Position numbers and translations under genes: made by a program. From Udaeobacter sp963725505 (GTDB lineage: Bacteria > Verrucomicrobiota > Verrucomicrobiia > Chthoniobacterales > UBA10450), in assembly GCA_963725505.1 (NCBI GenBank), contig CAVRYN010000022.1, positions 1 to 64,000 of the forward strand: DNA of 64,000 bases, written 5' to 3'. This document shows positions 24,621-33,753 of this stretch, in pieces. Positions within the stretch are counted from its first letter, which is position 1. Each line of letters opens with the position of its first letter. The notes under the pieces are model-generated. The model did no database searches. It saw only the letters and a list, made by a program, of their open reading frames with translations, and was not told where the DNA came from.

Positions 24621-25469
24621 TTATTCCGATTTTTTCAGGAGGCGTTCGCGTTCGCGATTCAGCTGCCGGCGCTCGCTCGCGGTCAAACTTCCAATCCCAA
24701 ACTTTGAAATTTTATCGAGAATCGGATCGATTGAGGCATACGCATCATCGGACTCCGCAGGAGGAGGCGGCCGTACTTTCGAAACAACGCGATACTTCGG
24801 CTTGGGAGCGAAGCGCGTTTTCAACGCGTTCCACCAGGCAAGCTCTGGCCCGGCGCCGCTGAATTCGATAAAGAGGAACGCTGCGCCGATACTTGTCCAG
24901 ACGACGACCAGATCGTTCCAAGCGTGGTAGGCAAGCAGTTGAAAAGTGTAAACGGCTGCAAGAATCAGGGCGACCCACTTTGCCATGATTCTCAGGAATA
25001 ACTCTGCCCGCGGATAGATTGTGGCGAAGGCAACAAAGATTCCAAAGTGCAACGCCGGCGAACCGGCGAGGACCGAGCGTTGCCAAGGGCCCCAAATTGT
25101 AAGCAGCGCCGCAGGCGTGATCAGCAAAATCAGATAGAGCACAATATAAGAGCGCCGCCCAACAAAGCGTTCCACTTCCCGCCCAAACACGAAGAGCAAG
25201 TACATCTCGATCGCGAACCACAGCAGCCCCGAGGGGAAATGCACAAAGGCGTAGGTACCGAGTCGCCATACCTGCAGGCCGTTCCAAATGAGTGCGCTGT
25301 CGAAAACAAAATAATTGAGCGTGCCTCCGAGGCCGGGAATCGCGGTCAGGATGCACGCCAGCACGGCGCAGACGACATGCACCCCCACCAGCATCGTGGT
25401 CACATCGACGGGATAGCGACCCATCCACGCAACCGGCCGATAATCATCGGAGGTGGTGACCCCGAACAT
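24621..25469 (-). CDS. rhomboid-like membrane protein, probably without protease activity
   Basis: 282 residues with six hydrophobic helices. It has the rhomboid-type layout: HFPSGLLWFAIEMYLLFVFGREVERFVG resembles the H...N/E...FG segment of rhomboids, and AGSPALHFGIFVAFATIYP sits where the catalytic GxSG helix should be. The helix that should carry the catalytic His reads AWNDLVVVWTSIGAAF and lacks it, so proteolysis is doubtful. The C-terminal tail (DPILDKISKFGIGSLTASERRQLNRERERLL) is the short helical motif often attached to Bacteroidetes- and Verrucomicrobia-type rhomboids. The role may be in membrane-protein handling. Inference from family layout only. Confidence 0.65.
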   Translation of the reverse strand: MFGVTTSDDYRPVAWMGRYPVDVTTMLVGVHVVCAVLACILTAIPGLGGTLNYFVFDSALIWNGLQVWRLGTYAFVHFPSGLLWFAIEMYLLFVFGREVERFVGRRSYIVLYLILLITPAALLTIWGPWQRSVLAGSPALHFGIFVAFATIYPRAELFLRIMAKWVALILAAVYTFQLLAYHAWNDLVVVWTSIGAAFLFIEFSGAGPELAWWNALKTRFAPKPKYRVVSKVRPPPPAESDDAYASIDPILDKISKFGIGSLTASERRQLNRERERLLKKSE

Positions 25470-25662
25470 ATTTTCAATTAATGCCGCGCACTGCGTCTGC
25501 GCAAGCGAAACGACGAGTCAACTAGGAATCAACCCGCTTTCGCTGCGCTACGGCGCGGCAGGCACGAATGGACATCAACGAAAATAGCCGCCAGTTTAAT
25601 CGCTTCCCTCGGATTCGTGTTTATTCGTGTTCATTCGTGGTTAAAATCGACATCTTCGTCCC

Positions 25663-27468
25663 ATGACAAATCCTGCGCCCGCCATATTCCCGCCGACTGG
25701 GGTCGGGGATGCAACGCCGGCCAATCAAGCCGTGCTCGATTGGGTGCACGACATCGCTGCTCTCACCGAACCGGAAAACATTTTCTGGTGCGACGGCTCG
25801 GAGCGCGAAAACGAGTTCCTGATCGCCGAATCGCTCAAACAAAATGTGCTAATCAAGTTGAACCAGCAGAAGGTTCCACGCTCGTATCTGCATCGCTCCA
25901 ACCCAAATGACGTAGCTCGCGTCGAGCAATGCACGTTCGTCTGCACGCCGACGAAGGAAGCAGCTGGTCCAACCAACAATTGGTCTGAGCCGGGAGAAAC
26001 CTACGCAAAACTTCGCGGCCTTTTGAAAGGAGCGATGCGCGGGCGCACGTTGTTTGTGATTCCCTACATGATGGGCCCGTCGGATTCACCACTGACGAAG
26101 GTCGGCTTCGAGATTACCGATTCAAAATACGTCGTGCTCAACATGCGAATCATGACGCGCATGGGCGCGATCGCGCTCAAACGGCTCGGGAACGATCCAA
26201 ATGCGGAGTGGAACCGCGGCGTGCATTCGTTGCTGGACATTAATCCTGAGCGCCGCTTCATCTGCCATTTTCCGCAGGACAATACGATCATTTCTGTCGG
26301 CTCCGGTTACGGTGGCAACGTTTTATTGAGCAAAAAATGTCTCGCCTTGCGCATCGGTTCTTATTTGGCGCGCACACAGGGTTGGATGGCGGAACACACG
26401 TTGATCCTCGGCGTGGAATCGCCCGAAGGCCGCAAACACTATGTGGCCGCTGCGTTCCCGAGCGCATGTGGCAAAACGAATTTTGCCATGCTCATTCCCC
26501 CCGCGCATTTCAAAGGCTGGAAAGTGACCACCGTCGGGGACGACATCGGCTGGATGCAAATTCGCGATGGCCGCCTGTATGCGGTCAATCCGGAGAACGG
26601 CTATTTCGGCGTCTTGCCCGGCACCAGTTACAAATCGAATCCGAACGCGATGAAATCGATCGCGCACGACACAATCTATACAAACGCGGCGCTTACCAAC
26701 GATGGCGACGTATGGTGGGAGGGCAAAGACGGCCTGCCACCGGCGCACGCCATCGATTGGCGCGGGAATGATTGGACGCCGGAATCAAAAGAAAAAGCTG
26801 CGCATCCGAATAGCCGGTTCACCACACCGGTGCACAACAATCCTGCTCTCGATCCGGACGTCGAAAAAGGTGAAGGCGTGCCGATCAGCGCGATCATTTT
26901 TGGCGGACGCCGCAGCGACACGGTGCCGCTCGTATATCAGGCCTTCGATTGGAATCACGGTGTTTATCTTGGCGCGACGATGGCTTCAGAAACAACCGCA
27001 GCGGCCACCGGCGCTGTTGGTCGGGTGCGCCGCGATCCGATGGCGATGTTGCCGTTTTGTGGATACAACATTGGCCAGTATTTCCAGCACTGGCTCGATA
27101 TCGGAAAACGCCTCTCCAGTCCGCCGCTCATTTTCAACGTGAACTGGTTTCGCAAAGGGGTGAAGGGCCAATTTCTCTGGCCGGGTTTCGGCGAAAACAT
27201 GCGCGTGCTCAAATGGATTATTGATCGCTGCGAAGGAACTGGCTCCGCACTCGAATCGCCGATCGGCTGGTTGCCGAGCCCGCACGATCTCGATCTCGCC
27301 GAACTCGACATCGACCACAAATGCGTCGCGGAAATTCTCGGAATCGATCATGAAGAATGGGCGAAGGAGCTGGCCGAGCACAAAATATTCTTCGATTCGC
27401 TGGGCGGCGTTGTGCCCGAAGAACTGCTCAAGCAGCGCGAACGAGTCGCCGCCCGGTTTAAGGAATAA
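25663..27468 (+). CDS. pckG: phosphoenolpyruvate carboxykinase (GTP)
   Basis: 601 residues, the normal length for the GTP-dependent class. The signature FPSACGKTNFAMLIPP (about 265-280) contains the active-site Cys and the P-loop GKT. Other landmarks are RNDVARVEQ-like substrate loop residues near 87, TVGDDIGWM, IIFGGRRSDTVPLVYQ and ASETTAAATG. It converts oxaloacetate + GTP to PEP + CO2 + GDP, the entry step of gluconeogenesis. Start ATG 25663. Upstream are ATTCGTGTT-type repeats (25611-25645) and no obvious operator. Confidence 0.97.
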   Translation: MTNPAPAIFPPTGVGDATPANQAVLDWVHDIAALTEPENIFWCDGSERENEFLIAESLKQNVLIKLNQQKVPRSYLHRSNPNDVARVEQCTFVCTPTKEAAGPTNNWSEPGETYAKLRGLLKGAMRGRTLFVIPYMMGPSDSPLTKVGFEITDSKYVVLNMRIMTRMGAIALKRLGNDPNAEWNRGVHSLLDINPERRFICHFPQDNTIISVGSGYGGNVLLSKKCLALRIGSYLARTQGWMAEHTLILGVESPEGRKHYVAAAFPSACGKTNFAMLIPPAHFKGWKVTTVGDDIGWMQIRDGRLYAVNPENGYFGVLPGTSYKSNPNAMKSIAHDTIYTNAALTNDGDVWWEGKDGLPPAHAIDWRGNDWTPESKEKAAHPNSRFTTPVHNNPALDPDVEKGEGVPISAIIFGGRRSDTVPLVYQAFDWNHGVYLGATMASETTAAATGAVGRVRRDPMAMLPFCGYNIGQYFQHWLDIGKRLSSPPLIFNVNWFRKGVKGQFLWPGFGENMRVLKWIIDRCEGTGSALESPIGWLPSPHDLDLAELDIDHKCVAEILGIDHEEWAKELAEHKIFFDSLGGVVPEELLKQRERVAARFKE

Positions 27469-27475
27469 CCACCCC

Positions 27476-27583
27476 GTCATCCCGAGCGGAGCGAGGGACC
27501 TCTCACAGGGTGATTGATCACGCTCACTATGCGGCGTGCCGCAAACTTCGTAGGCGAGGTCCCTCACTACGTTCGGGATGACT
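27476..27583. repeat. TGTCATyCyGA...GGATGAC interspersed repeat
   Basis: Left end GTCATCCCGAGCGGAGCGAG and right end CTACGTTCGGGATGAC are complementary, with GGGACCTCTC/GAGGTCCCTC inside. Located between pckG and uvrA. Confidence 0.8.
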
Positions 27584-27626
27584 CACGTTTTGCACTGCAA
27601 TTTGCGAATCGCTTGACTGGCAGCGA

Positions 27627-30600
27627 TTGTTTCCAGTGGGTTCGAAGGTTGCGAAGATAGCGCGTGCCAGAGTGTCGGACACGCATGATTGCATCGAAAT
27701 TCGCGGAGCGCGGCAGAATAATCTCAAGGGCATCGACGTCGATCTTCCGCTGGGGAAACTGACGGTCGTCACTGGTCCGAGCGGGAGCGGCAAGTCGAGT
27801 CTGGCCTTTGAGACAATTTACGCCGAGGGCCAGCGCCGTTACGTCGAAACCTTTTCGCCGTACATGCGGCAGTTCCTCGACCGCATGGACAAACCGCGCG
27901 TGGACGACATCCGTGGCATCCCGCCAGCCATTGCGATCGAGCAATCCAACCCCGTCAAAACATCGCGCTCAACAGTGGGCACGATGACAGAGATAAACGA
28001 CTATCTGAAGTTGCTCTGGCCGCGTGTTGCTCGTGCGTTCTGTCCGAACTGCGGTCGCGAGATTCGACCGGAAACCGCGCAGTCGATCGCCGAGCAGATT
28101 CTGCGCGACTGCGCCGGAAAGAACATCCTCATCACGTTTTGGGTCGGAGTCCCCGCGAAGACTGCGCCACGGGCGTTTTTCGATTTCCTCCAGCAGCAGG
28201 GATACCTGCGCGTTTGGATCGACAACCAGGTCGTGCGCGTGGACGATGCCGACCCCAAAATCAAACGGCTCGGTGCCCGCGTGCAGGTGATCCAGGATCG
28301 CATCGCGGTCAGCCAAGAAAATCGCGTGCGATTAGTTGAAGCAATCGAAACCGCACTGCGTTTCGGCAAGGGGAAAGTAAACGTAATCCCGATTGCGGAA
28401 AACGCCCAACGCTCGACGCCCAACGCTCAAGGTCCAACCGTTCACGGATCACCGATCATCGATCACATTCCGTTTTCCACGGGTTGGCATTGCGCGTATT
28501 GCGATCTCGACATTCGCCCGCCCACGCCAGGCCTTTTCAGTTTTAATAATCCGCTCGGCGCATGTCCTGAGTGCCGCGGGTTCGGTCGCACAATTTCAAT
28601 TGATCTAAACAAAGCGATTCCAGACCGCAGCCTCAGTATCAAACAAGGCGTCGTGCGCGTCTTTCGCGGCGCGGAATTTGGCGAATCGCAAAAGGATTTG
28701 CTTCGGGCATGCGCGCGCCAAGAGATCGACACCAACATTCCATTCGAGGAATTGCCAAAGGCCGACCAGGATTTCGTTATCGAAGGCGAATCTGTAGCCG
28801 GGGGCGGTGACCCCGGCATCACCGATGCCGGCTACAACGAAGACTATGAAAACGACCGCTGGTACGGCGTCCGCGGCTTCTTTCGCTGGCTCGAGAGCAA
28901 GACTTACAAGATGCATGTGCGCGTCCTGCTCAGCCGTTATCGCGCCTACATCACGTGTCCCAAGTGCAAGGGCGGGCGGCATCAACCAGACGCGCTGAAT
29001 TACAAAATTGTAGCGGTGGTCTATGACCGCCGACACGGCGCTCGCAGAGCGCCGCTACAGTTAACGCTTCCAGCATTTCAAGCGCTTTCGATTTGCGATG
29101 CGCGCGATTTTCTTCGCGCGGTCGAGATTTCGCCAAACGATTCCACCGCTCGAATGTTGCGCGACGAAATATTGGCACGTCTTGATTATCTTGGCGAAGT
29201 CGGCGTCGGTTATCTCACGCTCGATCGATCGACGCGCACGTTGAGCGGCGGTGAAGTCCAGCGCGTGAACCTCACGACATGTCTTGGCGCGTCACTGGTG
29301 AACACGCTGTTTGTCATGGACGAGCCGAGCATCGGATTGCACCCGCGCGACGTTGGCCAGCTTGTTCGCGTGATGCATAATTTGCGCGACAAAGGTAATA
29401 CGCTGCTGGTAGTCGAGCACGAGGAGCAGATCATTCGCGCGGCCGATAATTTGATGGATCTCGGCCCGGGCCGTGGTGAACACGGTGGGGAATTGGTTTG
29501 GAACGGTCCGCTCGATGATTTTCTCGCGTCCGACACCGCAAATCTGGGTAGCGCACGCATCTCGCATGCTGGCGACGGCGTCCCGCCATCGCGAACTTCC
29601 CTAGGCGCGCCATCACGAGCCAGTAGAAAATCGAGGGAAAGCTTGTTTGGGCGCGACGCCGAAACCAACACGCGAGACGCGTGCGCTATCCGATCCTTAA
29701 CGCGGGATTACCTTAGCGGTCGCAAATCAATTGCGATACCGAAATCGCGACGTAAATCGACATCATCCGTCAAGATCGTTGGGGCGCGGCAGCACAACCT
29801 CAAGAACATCGACGTCGACCTGCCACTCGGCGTGCTCACGTGCGTCACCGGCGTCTCGGGCTCCGGCAAATCGACTCTGATTCACGATGTGTTGTATCGG
29901 AATCTTTTGCGCGAAAAGGGGCAATCACCAGATCAGGAGCTCGGCGCGTGCAAATCGGTCACCGGTGCGCATCGCATCGACGACGTGGTGATGGTCGATC
30001 AATCGCCGCTGGCGCGCACCCCGCGTTCAACTCCGATTCTTTATCTCGGGTTGTTCGATCGTGTTCGGGAACTGTTTGCCGCCCAACCGGAGGCGATGGC
30101 GCAGGGACTCACCGCGGGCGCATTCTCGTTTAATTCCGGCTACGGCCGTTGCGAGCGTTGTTCAGGAACGGGTTATGAAAAGATCGAGATGCAGTTTTTG
30201 AGCGATCTTTTCGTGCGGTGCGCGGAATGCGAAGGCAAACGCTTTCAGCCGCACGTGTTGAAAGTGCGGCTTCATGGAAAATCAATTCATGACGTGCTCG
30301 AATTGACGGTCAGCGAAGCAATTCTGTTCTTTGGGCAGCTCGGCCACAAGTGCGGTGCGGAAATTTCCGCCGGGCTGAAAGTGCTCGAGGAAGTGGGACT
30401 TGGTTATTTGCGGCTCGGCCAACCGCTGAACACGCTTTCCGGTGGCGAATCGCAGCGGCTGAAGTTGGTTAGGCATTTAGCCGAAACCGGAGAGCGGAAA
30501 CCGGATACCGGAAAGAACGGTAATGCCCGCGGCAATCTGTTCATCTTCGATGAACCGACCACCGGATTGCATTTCGACGATGTGGCGATGCTGCTGCGAT

Positions 30601-33600
30601 TGTTTCAGCGACTGGTCGATCGCGGACATTCGATCGTGGTGATCGAGCACAACCTGGAAGTGATCAAGTGCGCTGATTGGATCGTCGATCTCGGCCCGGA
30701 AGCTGGCGACGCCGGCGGCGAAGTGGTCGCCGTGGGAACTCCCGAACAAGTCGCGCACGTTGAGCATTCGCACACTGGAAAATTTCTGCGGCGCGTGCTT
30801 CTAAAAACTCTTAAAGCGCTGCCTGTCATCCCGAGCCGCAAAGACGGCGAGGGACCTCGCAAAATCTCGCGCGAGTTGGAGAGATCCTTCGCTTACGCTC
30901 AGGATGACAGCGTTGAGTTGGCGCGAGCTGCAGAAACCGCTCCACGATTTCGCGTGAGTAGGCGCAACGGCGCGATCCAAGTCCACGGCGCGCGGGAGCA
31001 CAACCTTAAGAACATCGACGTCAAAATTCCGCGCGAGCAGCTGGTGGTAATCACCGGCTTAAGCGGCTCGGGCAAATCGACTCTCGCGTTCGACATCTTG
31101 TTCGCCGAAGGGCAGCGCCGTTTTCTCGACAGCATGTCGCCGTATGCGCGACAATTTGTCGAGCAACTCGAAAAACCCGATGTCGATCTGGTCAGCGGAT
31201 TGCCGCCGAGCGTAGCAATCGAGCAACGCGTCACGCGCGGTGGAGGCAAATCGACCGTCGCGACGGTGACCGAAGTTTATCATTTTCTCCGGCTGCTGTT
31301 CGCGAAAACCGGCACGCAATTTTGTCCGGATTGTGATTTGCCGGTCGAAAAACAGAGCGTGGCGTCGATCGTGAAACAGATCGAAGCTGCTGCGAAGCGC
31401 GGACCGCTGAAGGTCCTCGCGCCACTGGTGAAAGCGCGCAAAGGCTTTCATACGGACGTCGCGCACTGGGCGGAACGCCAGGGATTCGAGACGCTTTATG
31501 TCGATGGTCAGCTTGTCTCGATCCGAAACTTTCGAAAACTCGAGCGTTTCAAAGAGCACACCATAGACGTTGTTGTCGGCGTAATCGATCGGAAGCGAAT
31601 CGCGGACGCGCGCGAGATTGCCCGGCGCGCGCTGGAGATCGGGCGCGGCACAGGACGTCTGCTCGATTCAAGAAATCGGCTGACGGTGATGAGCACGGAG
31701 ATGAGCTGCCCGAATTGTGGTCGCGCATTTGAGGAGCTCGATCCGCGCTTGTTTTCATTCAATTCCCCCCATGGCGCGTGTGAAGAATGCGGTGGGTTCG
31801 GCGAAATCTGGGACCAGGATTTCCAAACGGCCGCGGACCGTGACGGTGAATCGGTTCTGGAAACCGAGCTTGCCGCAGAGCGCGAATCGGAGTGGATCGA
31901 GGACGGTGAAGCGCGCGAATGCCCGAGTTGTCACGGCTCGCGCCTGAACGCCGTGGCGCGCCACGTGCGCGTGCAAGGCTACACGATCGATCAGTTCACG
32001 AACCTTTCCGCGAGCGAAGCCGCGCGCACGATCGACAGGTTGAAATTCAAAGATGCCCATCAAACGATCGCAGCCGGTCTTATTCCCGAGATCCAACAGC
32101 GACTGCGTTTCATGGAAAAGGTCGGACTTGATTATCTCGCGCTCGGGCGCTCGGCAAAAACGTTGAGCGGCGGCGAATCGCAGCGAATTCGGTTGGCCGC
32201 GCAGCTTGGCTCGAACTTGCGCGGGGTCCTTTACGTGCTGGACGAACCAACCATCGGCTTGCATCCACGCGACAACATTCGCTTGCTCGAAACGCTCACC
32301 GCTCTCCGCAACAAGGGCAATTCACTGATTATTGTCGAGCACGACGAAGAAACCATGCGACGCGCCGATCACATCGTCGATCTTGGACCGCGTGCTGGGC
32401 TACACGGCGGCGAAGTCGTGGCAACTGGAACGCTGCGCGACATCGAGAAGAACCCAAATTCCGAGACCGCCCGCTGCCTCAAAACGCCGTTGCGTCATCC
32501 CATCCGCGGATCGCGCCGATCACTGCACAACGTCGAAGACTGGATCGAAATCAGAGGCGCGTGCGCGAATAATTTGAAAGGCATCGATGTTCGTTTCCCG
32601 GTCGGCAGGCTTTCGGTGATCACGGGAATTTCCGGCAGCGGCAAATCCACATTGATGCACGACGTCATTTGGCCCGCGGTGCGCGAACAGCTGGAAGAAA
32701 GGAAACGCGCAGGTGATGGCGATTTGTTCAAACTTGTCAGCGGCGCGCAAGAGATCGAAGCCGTTTACGAAGTCGATCAATCGCCCATCGGTAAAACCTC
32801 GCGCTCGACGCCGGGGACCTACGTGAAAGTGTTCGACGAAATTCGAAATCTCTACGCGCAACTGCCGGTCTCGCGCGTGCGCGGTTATTCGGCGAGCCGA
32901 TTTTCATTTAACGCCGAAGGCGGCCGCTGCGAGACGTGCAAAGGTCAGGGCGTGATCAAGCTGGAGATGAATTTTCTGCCCAGCAGTTATGTGTCTTGCG
33001 AAGACTGCCGCGGCCGGCGTTACAACCCGCAAACACTCGAAGTTCTCTACAACGAAAAATCCATCGGCGACGTGATGGAGATGACGATCGAAGAAGCGGC
33101 GCAATTCTTCTCCGCGCATCCGAAAATCGCGCGTCCGCTTTCGCTGCTGGTGGATACCGGACTTGGTTACCTCAAGCTGGGGCAACCGAGCCCGACGTTG
33201 AGCGGCGGCGAAGCGCAGCGGCTCAAGCTGGTGACGCAATTGAAACGCGGAGTCAGCCGTGCTGCGGACGAGCGGATCCGAAAAATGCGCAAGCCGGGTT
33301 CTACACTGTATTTACTGGAAGAGCCCACCATCGGCCTGCACATGGCGGACATTGAGCTGCTTCTCAACGTGCTGCACCGGCTCGTGGATGAAGGGAACAC
33401 TGTGATTGTGATCGAACACAATCTCAGTGTAATCGCCGAAGCTGATTACATTGTTGATCTTGGCCCTGAGGCGGGTGACGCAGGCGGCGAAGTGGTCGCA
33501 ACCGGCACGCCCGAACAAATCGCCAGGAACCGAGTGAGCCGCACCGCGCCGTTCTTGCGAAAAGTTTTGAACGCATCGCGCGAGAAAACAGCGGTGTCAT

Positions 33601-33605
33601 CCTGA
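27627..33605 (+). CDS. uvrA: double-length excinuclease ABC subunit A (tandem UvrA)
   Basis: 1992 residues: two complete UvrA units in tandem, as known for Chlamydiae and relatives. Each has two ABC ATPases. Walker A motifs are at about 50 (GPSGSGKSSLAFETIYAEGQ), 742 (VSGSGKSTLIHD), 1144 (LSGSGKSTLAFDILFAEGQ) and 1666 (ISGSGKSTLMHD). LSGGE signatures precede MDEPSIGLHPRD, FDEPTTGLHFDD, LDEPTIGLHPRD and LEEPTIGLHMAD. Paired-Cys zinc modules are present (CERCSGTGYEK...CAECEGKRF; CETCKGQG...CEDCRGRR). UvrA finds DNA lesions and loads UvrB in nucleotide excision repair. Oddly, the first half and the inter-unit linker carry five in-frame insertions of interspersed repeats (about residues 259-281, 389-404, 461-478, 640-689, 1066-1095). 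The stop lies in another repeat. Start uncertain: TTG 27627, with GTG 27636 or 27672 possible. Confidence 0.95.
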   Translation: MFPVGSKVAKIARARVSDTHDCIEIRGARQNNLKGIDVDLPLGKLTVVTGPSGSGKSSLAFETIYAEGQRRYVETFSPYMRQFLDRMDKPRVDDIRGIPPAIAIEQSNPVKTSRSTVGTMTEINDYLKLLWPRVARAFCPNCGREIRPETAQSIAEQILRDCAGKNILITFWVGVPAKTAPRAFFDFLQQQGYLRVWIDNQVVRVDDADPKIKRLGARVQVIQDRIAVSQENRVRLVEAIETALRFGKGKVNVIPIAENAQRSTPNAQGPTVHGSPIIDHIPFSTGWHCAYCDLDIRPPTPGLFSFNNPLGACPECRGFGRTISIDLNKAIPDRSLSIKQGVVRVFRGAEFGESQKDLLRACARQEIDTNIPFEELPKADQDFVIEGESVAGGGDPGITDAGYNEDYENDRWYGVRGFFRWLESKTYKMHVRVLLSRYRAYITCPKCKGGRHQPDALNYKIVAVVYDRRHGARRAPLQLTLPAFQALSICDARDFLRAVEISPNDSTARMLRDEILARLDYLGEVGVGYLTLDRSTRTLSGGEVQRVNLTTCLGASLVNTLFVMDEPSIGLHPRDVGQLVRVMHNLRDKGNTLLVVEHEEQIIRAADNLMDLGPGRGEHGGELVWNGPLDDFLASDTANLGSARISHAGDGVPPSRTSLGAPSRASRKSRESLFGRDAETNTRDACAIRSLTRDYLSGRKSIAIPKSRRKSTSSVKIVGARQHNLKNIDVDLPLGVLTCVTGVSGSGKSTLIHDVLYRNLLREKGQSPDQELGACKSVTGAHRIDDVVMVDQSPLARTPRSTPILYLGLFDRVRELFAAQPEAMAQGLTAGAFSFNSGYGRCERCSGTGYEKIEMQFLSDLFVRCAECEGKRFQPHVLKVRLHGKSIHDVLELTVSEAILFFGQLGHKCGAEISAGLKVLEEVGLGYLRLGQPLNTLSGGESQRLKLVRHLAETGERKPDTGKNGNARGNLFIFDEPTTGLHFDDVAMLLRLFQRLVDRGHSIVVIEHNLEVIKCADWIVDLGPEAGDAGGEVVAVGTPEQVAHVEHSHTGKFLRRVLLKTLKALPVIPSRKDGEGPRKISRELERSFAYAQDDSVELARAAETAPRFRVSRRNGAIQVHGAREHNLKNIDVKIPREQLVVITGLSGSGKSTLAFDILFAEGQRRFLDSMSPYARQFVEQLEKPDVDLVSGLPPSVAIEQRVTRGGGKSTVATVTEVYHFLRLLFAKTGTQFCPDCDLPVEKQSVASIVKQIEAAAKRGPLKVLAPLVKARKGFHTDVAHWAERQGFETLYVDGQLVSIRNFRKLERFKEHTIDVVVGVIDRKRIADAREIARRALEIGRGTGRLLDSRNRLTVMSTEMSCPNCGRAFEELDPRLFSFNSPHGACEECGGFGEIWDQDFQTAADRDGESVLETELAAERESEWIEDGEARECPSCHGSRLNAVARHVRVQGYTIDQFTNLSASEAARTIDRLKFKDAHQTIAAGLIPEIQQRLRFMEKVGLDYLALGRSAKTLSGGESQRIRLAAQLGSNLRGVLYVLDEPTIGLHPRDNIRLLETLTALRNKGNSLIIVEHDEETMRRADHIVDLGPRAGLHGGEVVATGTLRDIEKNPNSETARCLKTPLRHPIRGSRRSLHNVEDWIEIRGACANNLKGIDVRFPVGRLSVITGISGSGKSTLMHDVIWPAVREQLEERKRAGDGDLFKLVSGAQEIEAVYEVDQSPIGKTSRSTPGTYVKVFDEIRNLYAQLPVSRVRGYSASRFSFNAEGGRCETCKGQGVIKLEMNFLPSSYVSCEDCRGRRYNPQTLEVLYNEKSIGDVMEMTIEEAAQFFSAHPKIARPLSLLVDTGLGYLKLGQPSPTLSGGEAQRLKLVTQLKRGVSRAADERIRKMRKPGSTLYLLEEPTIGLHMADIELLLNVLHRLVDEGNTVIVIEHNLSVIAEADYIVDLGPEAGDAGGEVVATGTPEQIARNRVSRTAPFLRKVLNASREKTAVSS
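28400..28468. repeat. in-frame low-complexity insertion in uvrA (CCAACGCTC/GATCACCGATCATC type)
   Basis: AACGCCCAACGCTCGACGCC-like units followed by GGATCACCGATCATCGATCAC. The same two unit types occur between tolQ and tolR (35537) and before tRNA-Val (21715). Encodes residues about 259-281 of UvrA, which look foreign (NAQRSTPNAQGPTVHGSPII). Confidence 0.7.
28793..28836. repeat. in-frame GTAGC...GCTAC repeat in uvrA
   Basis: TGTAGCCGGGGGCGGTGACC and ATGCCGGCTACA ends with internal GCATCACCGATGC hairpin. Read in the GTA-GCC frame as VAGGGDPGITDAGY. Confidence 0.85.
29009..29059. repeat. second in-frame GTAGC...GCTAC repeat in uvrA
   Basis: TGTAGCGGTGGTC...GCGCCGCTACA with two hairpins (GGTGGTCTATGACCGCC and GGCGCTCGCAGAGCGCC). 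Read as VAVVYDRRHGARRAPL. Confidence 0.85.
29546..29692. repeat. in-frame ~150-bp GTAGCGCACGCG-type repeat in uvrA
   Basis: Terminal inverted repeats GGTAGCGCACGCATCTCGC and GCGAGACGCGTGCGCTATC. The inner part matches the copy at 48168 in order (CTGGCGA, CGCGAACTT, GCGACGCCGAAACCA). Encodes about 49 residues of UvrA, ending FGRDAETNTRDACAIRS. Confidence 0.8.
30824..30909. repeat. in-frame TGTCATCCCGA...GGATGACA repeat in uvrA linker
   Basis: Same family as the intergenic copies at 13281 and 33595, but lying between the two UvrA units in open frame. The encoded peptide includes VIPSRKDGEGPRK and SFAYAQDDS, the usual translation of this repeat. Confidence 0.85.
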
Positions 33606-33704
33606 GCGGTAGCGAAGGACCTCGCAATCGAAGTGAGCCTCACGCAGTGCAGATTGCGTAGACCATCACCTTTTGGGAGGTCCCTCACTTCGTTCGGGAT
33701 GACA
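33595..33704. repeat. TGTCATCCTGA...GGGATGACA repeat at the uvrA stop
   Basis: Left end TGTCATCCTGAGCGGTAGCG, right end CTTCGTTCGGGATGACA. The uvrA stop TGA (33603) is inside the left end, so the repeat sets the C-terminus. Ends about 50 bases before lgt. Confidence 0.85.
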
Positions 33705-33753
33705 CGCGTTTTGATTGCGGGTATCAGCGAGTTCAGTAACAATCGCCGCACAA

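Noticed and set aside
29546..29692. Intein or group I/II intron in uvrA
   Set aside because: Too short, no intein or intron motifs, and the same DNA occurs at 48168 between genes.
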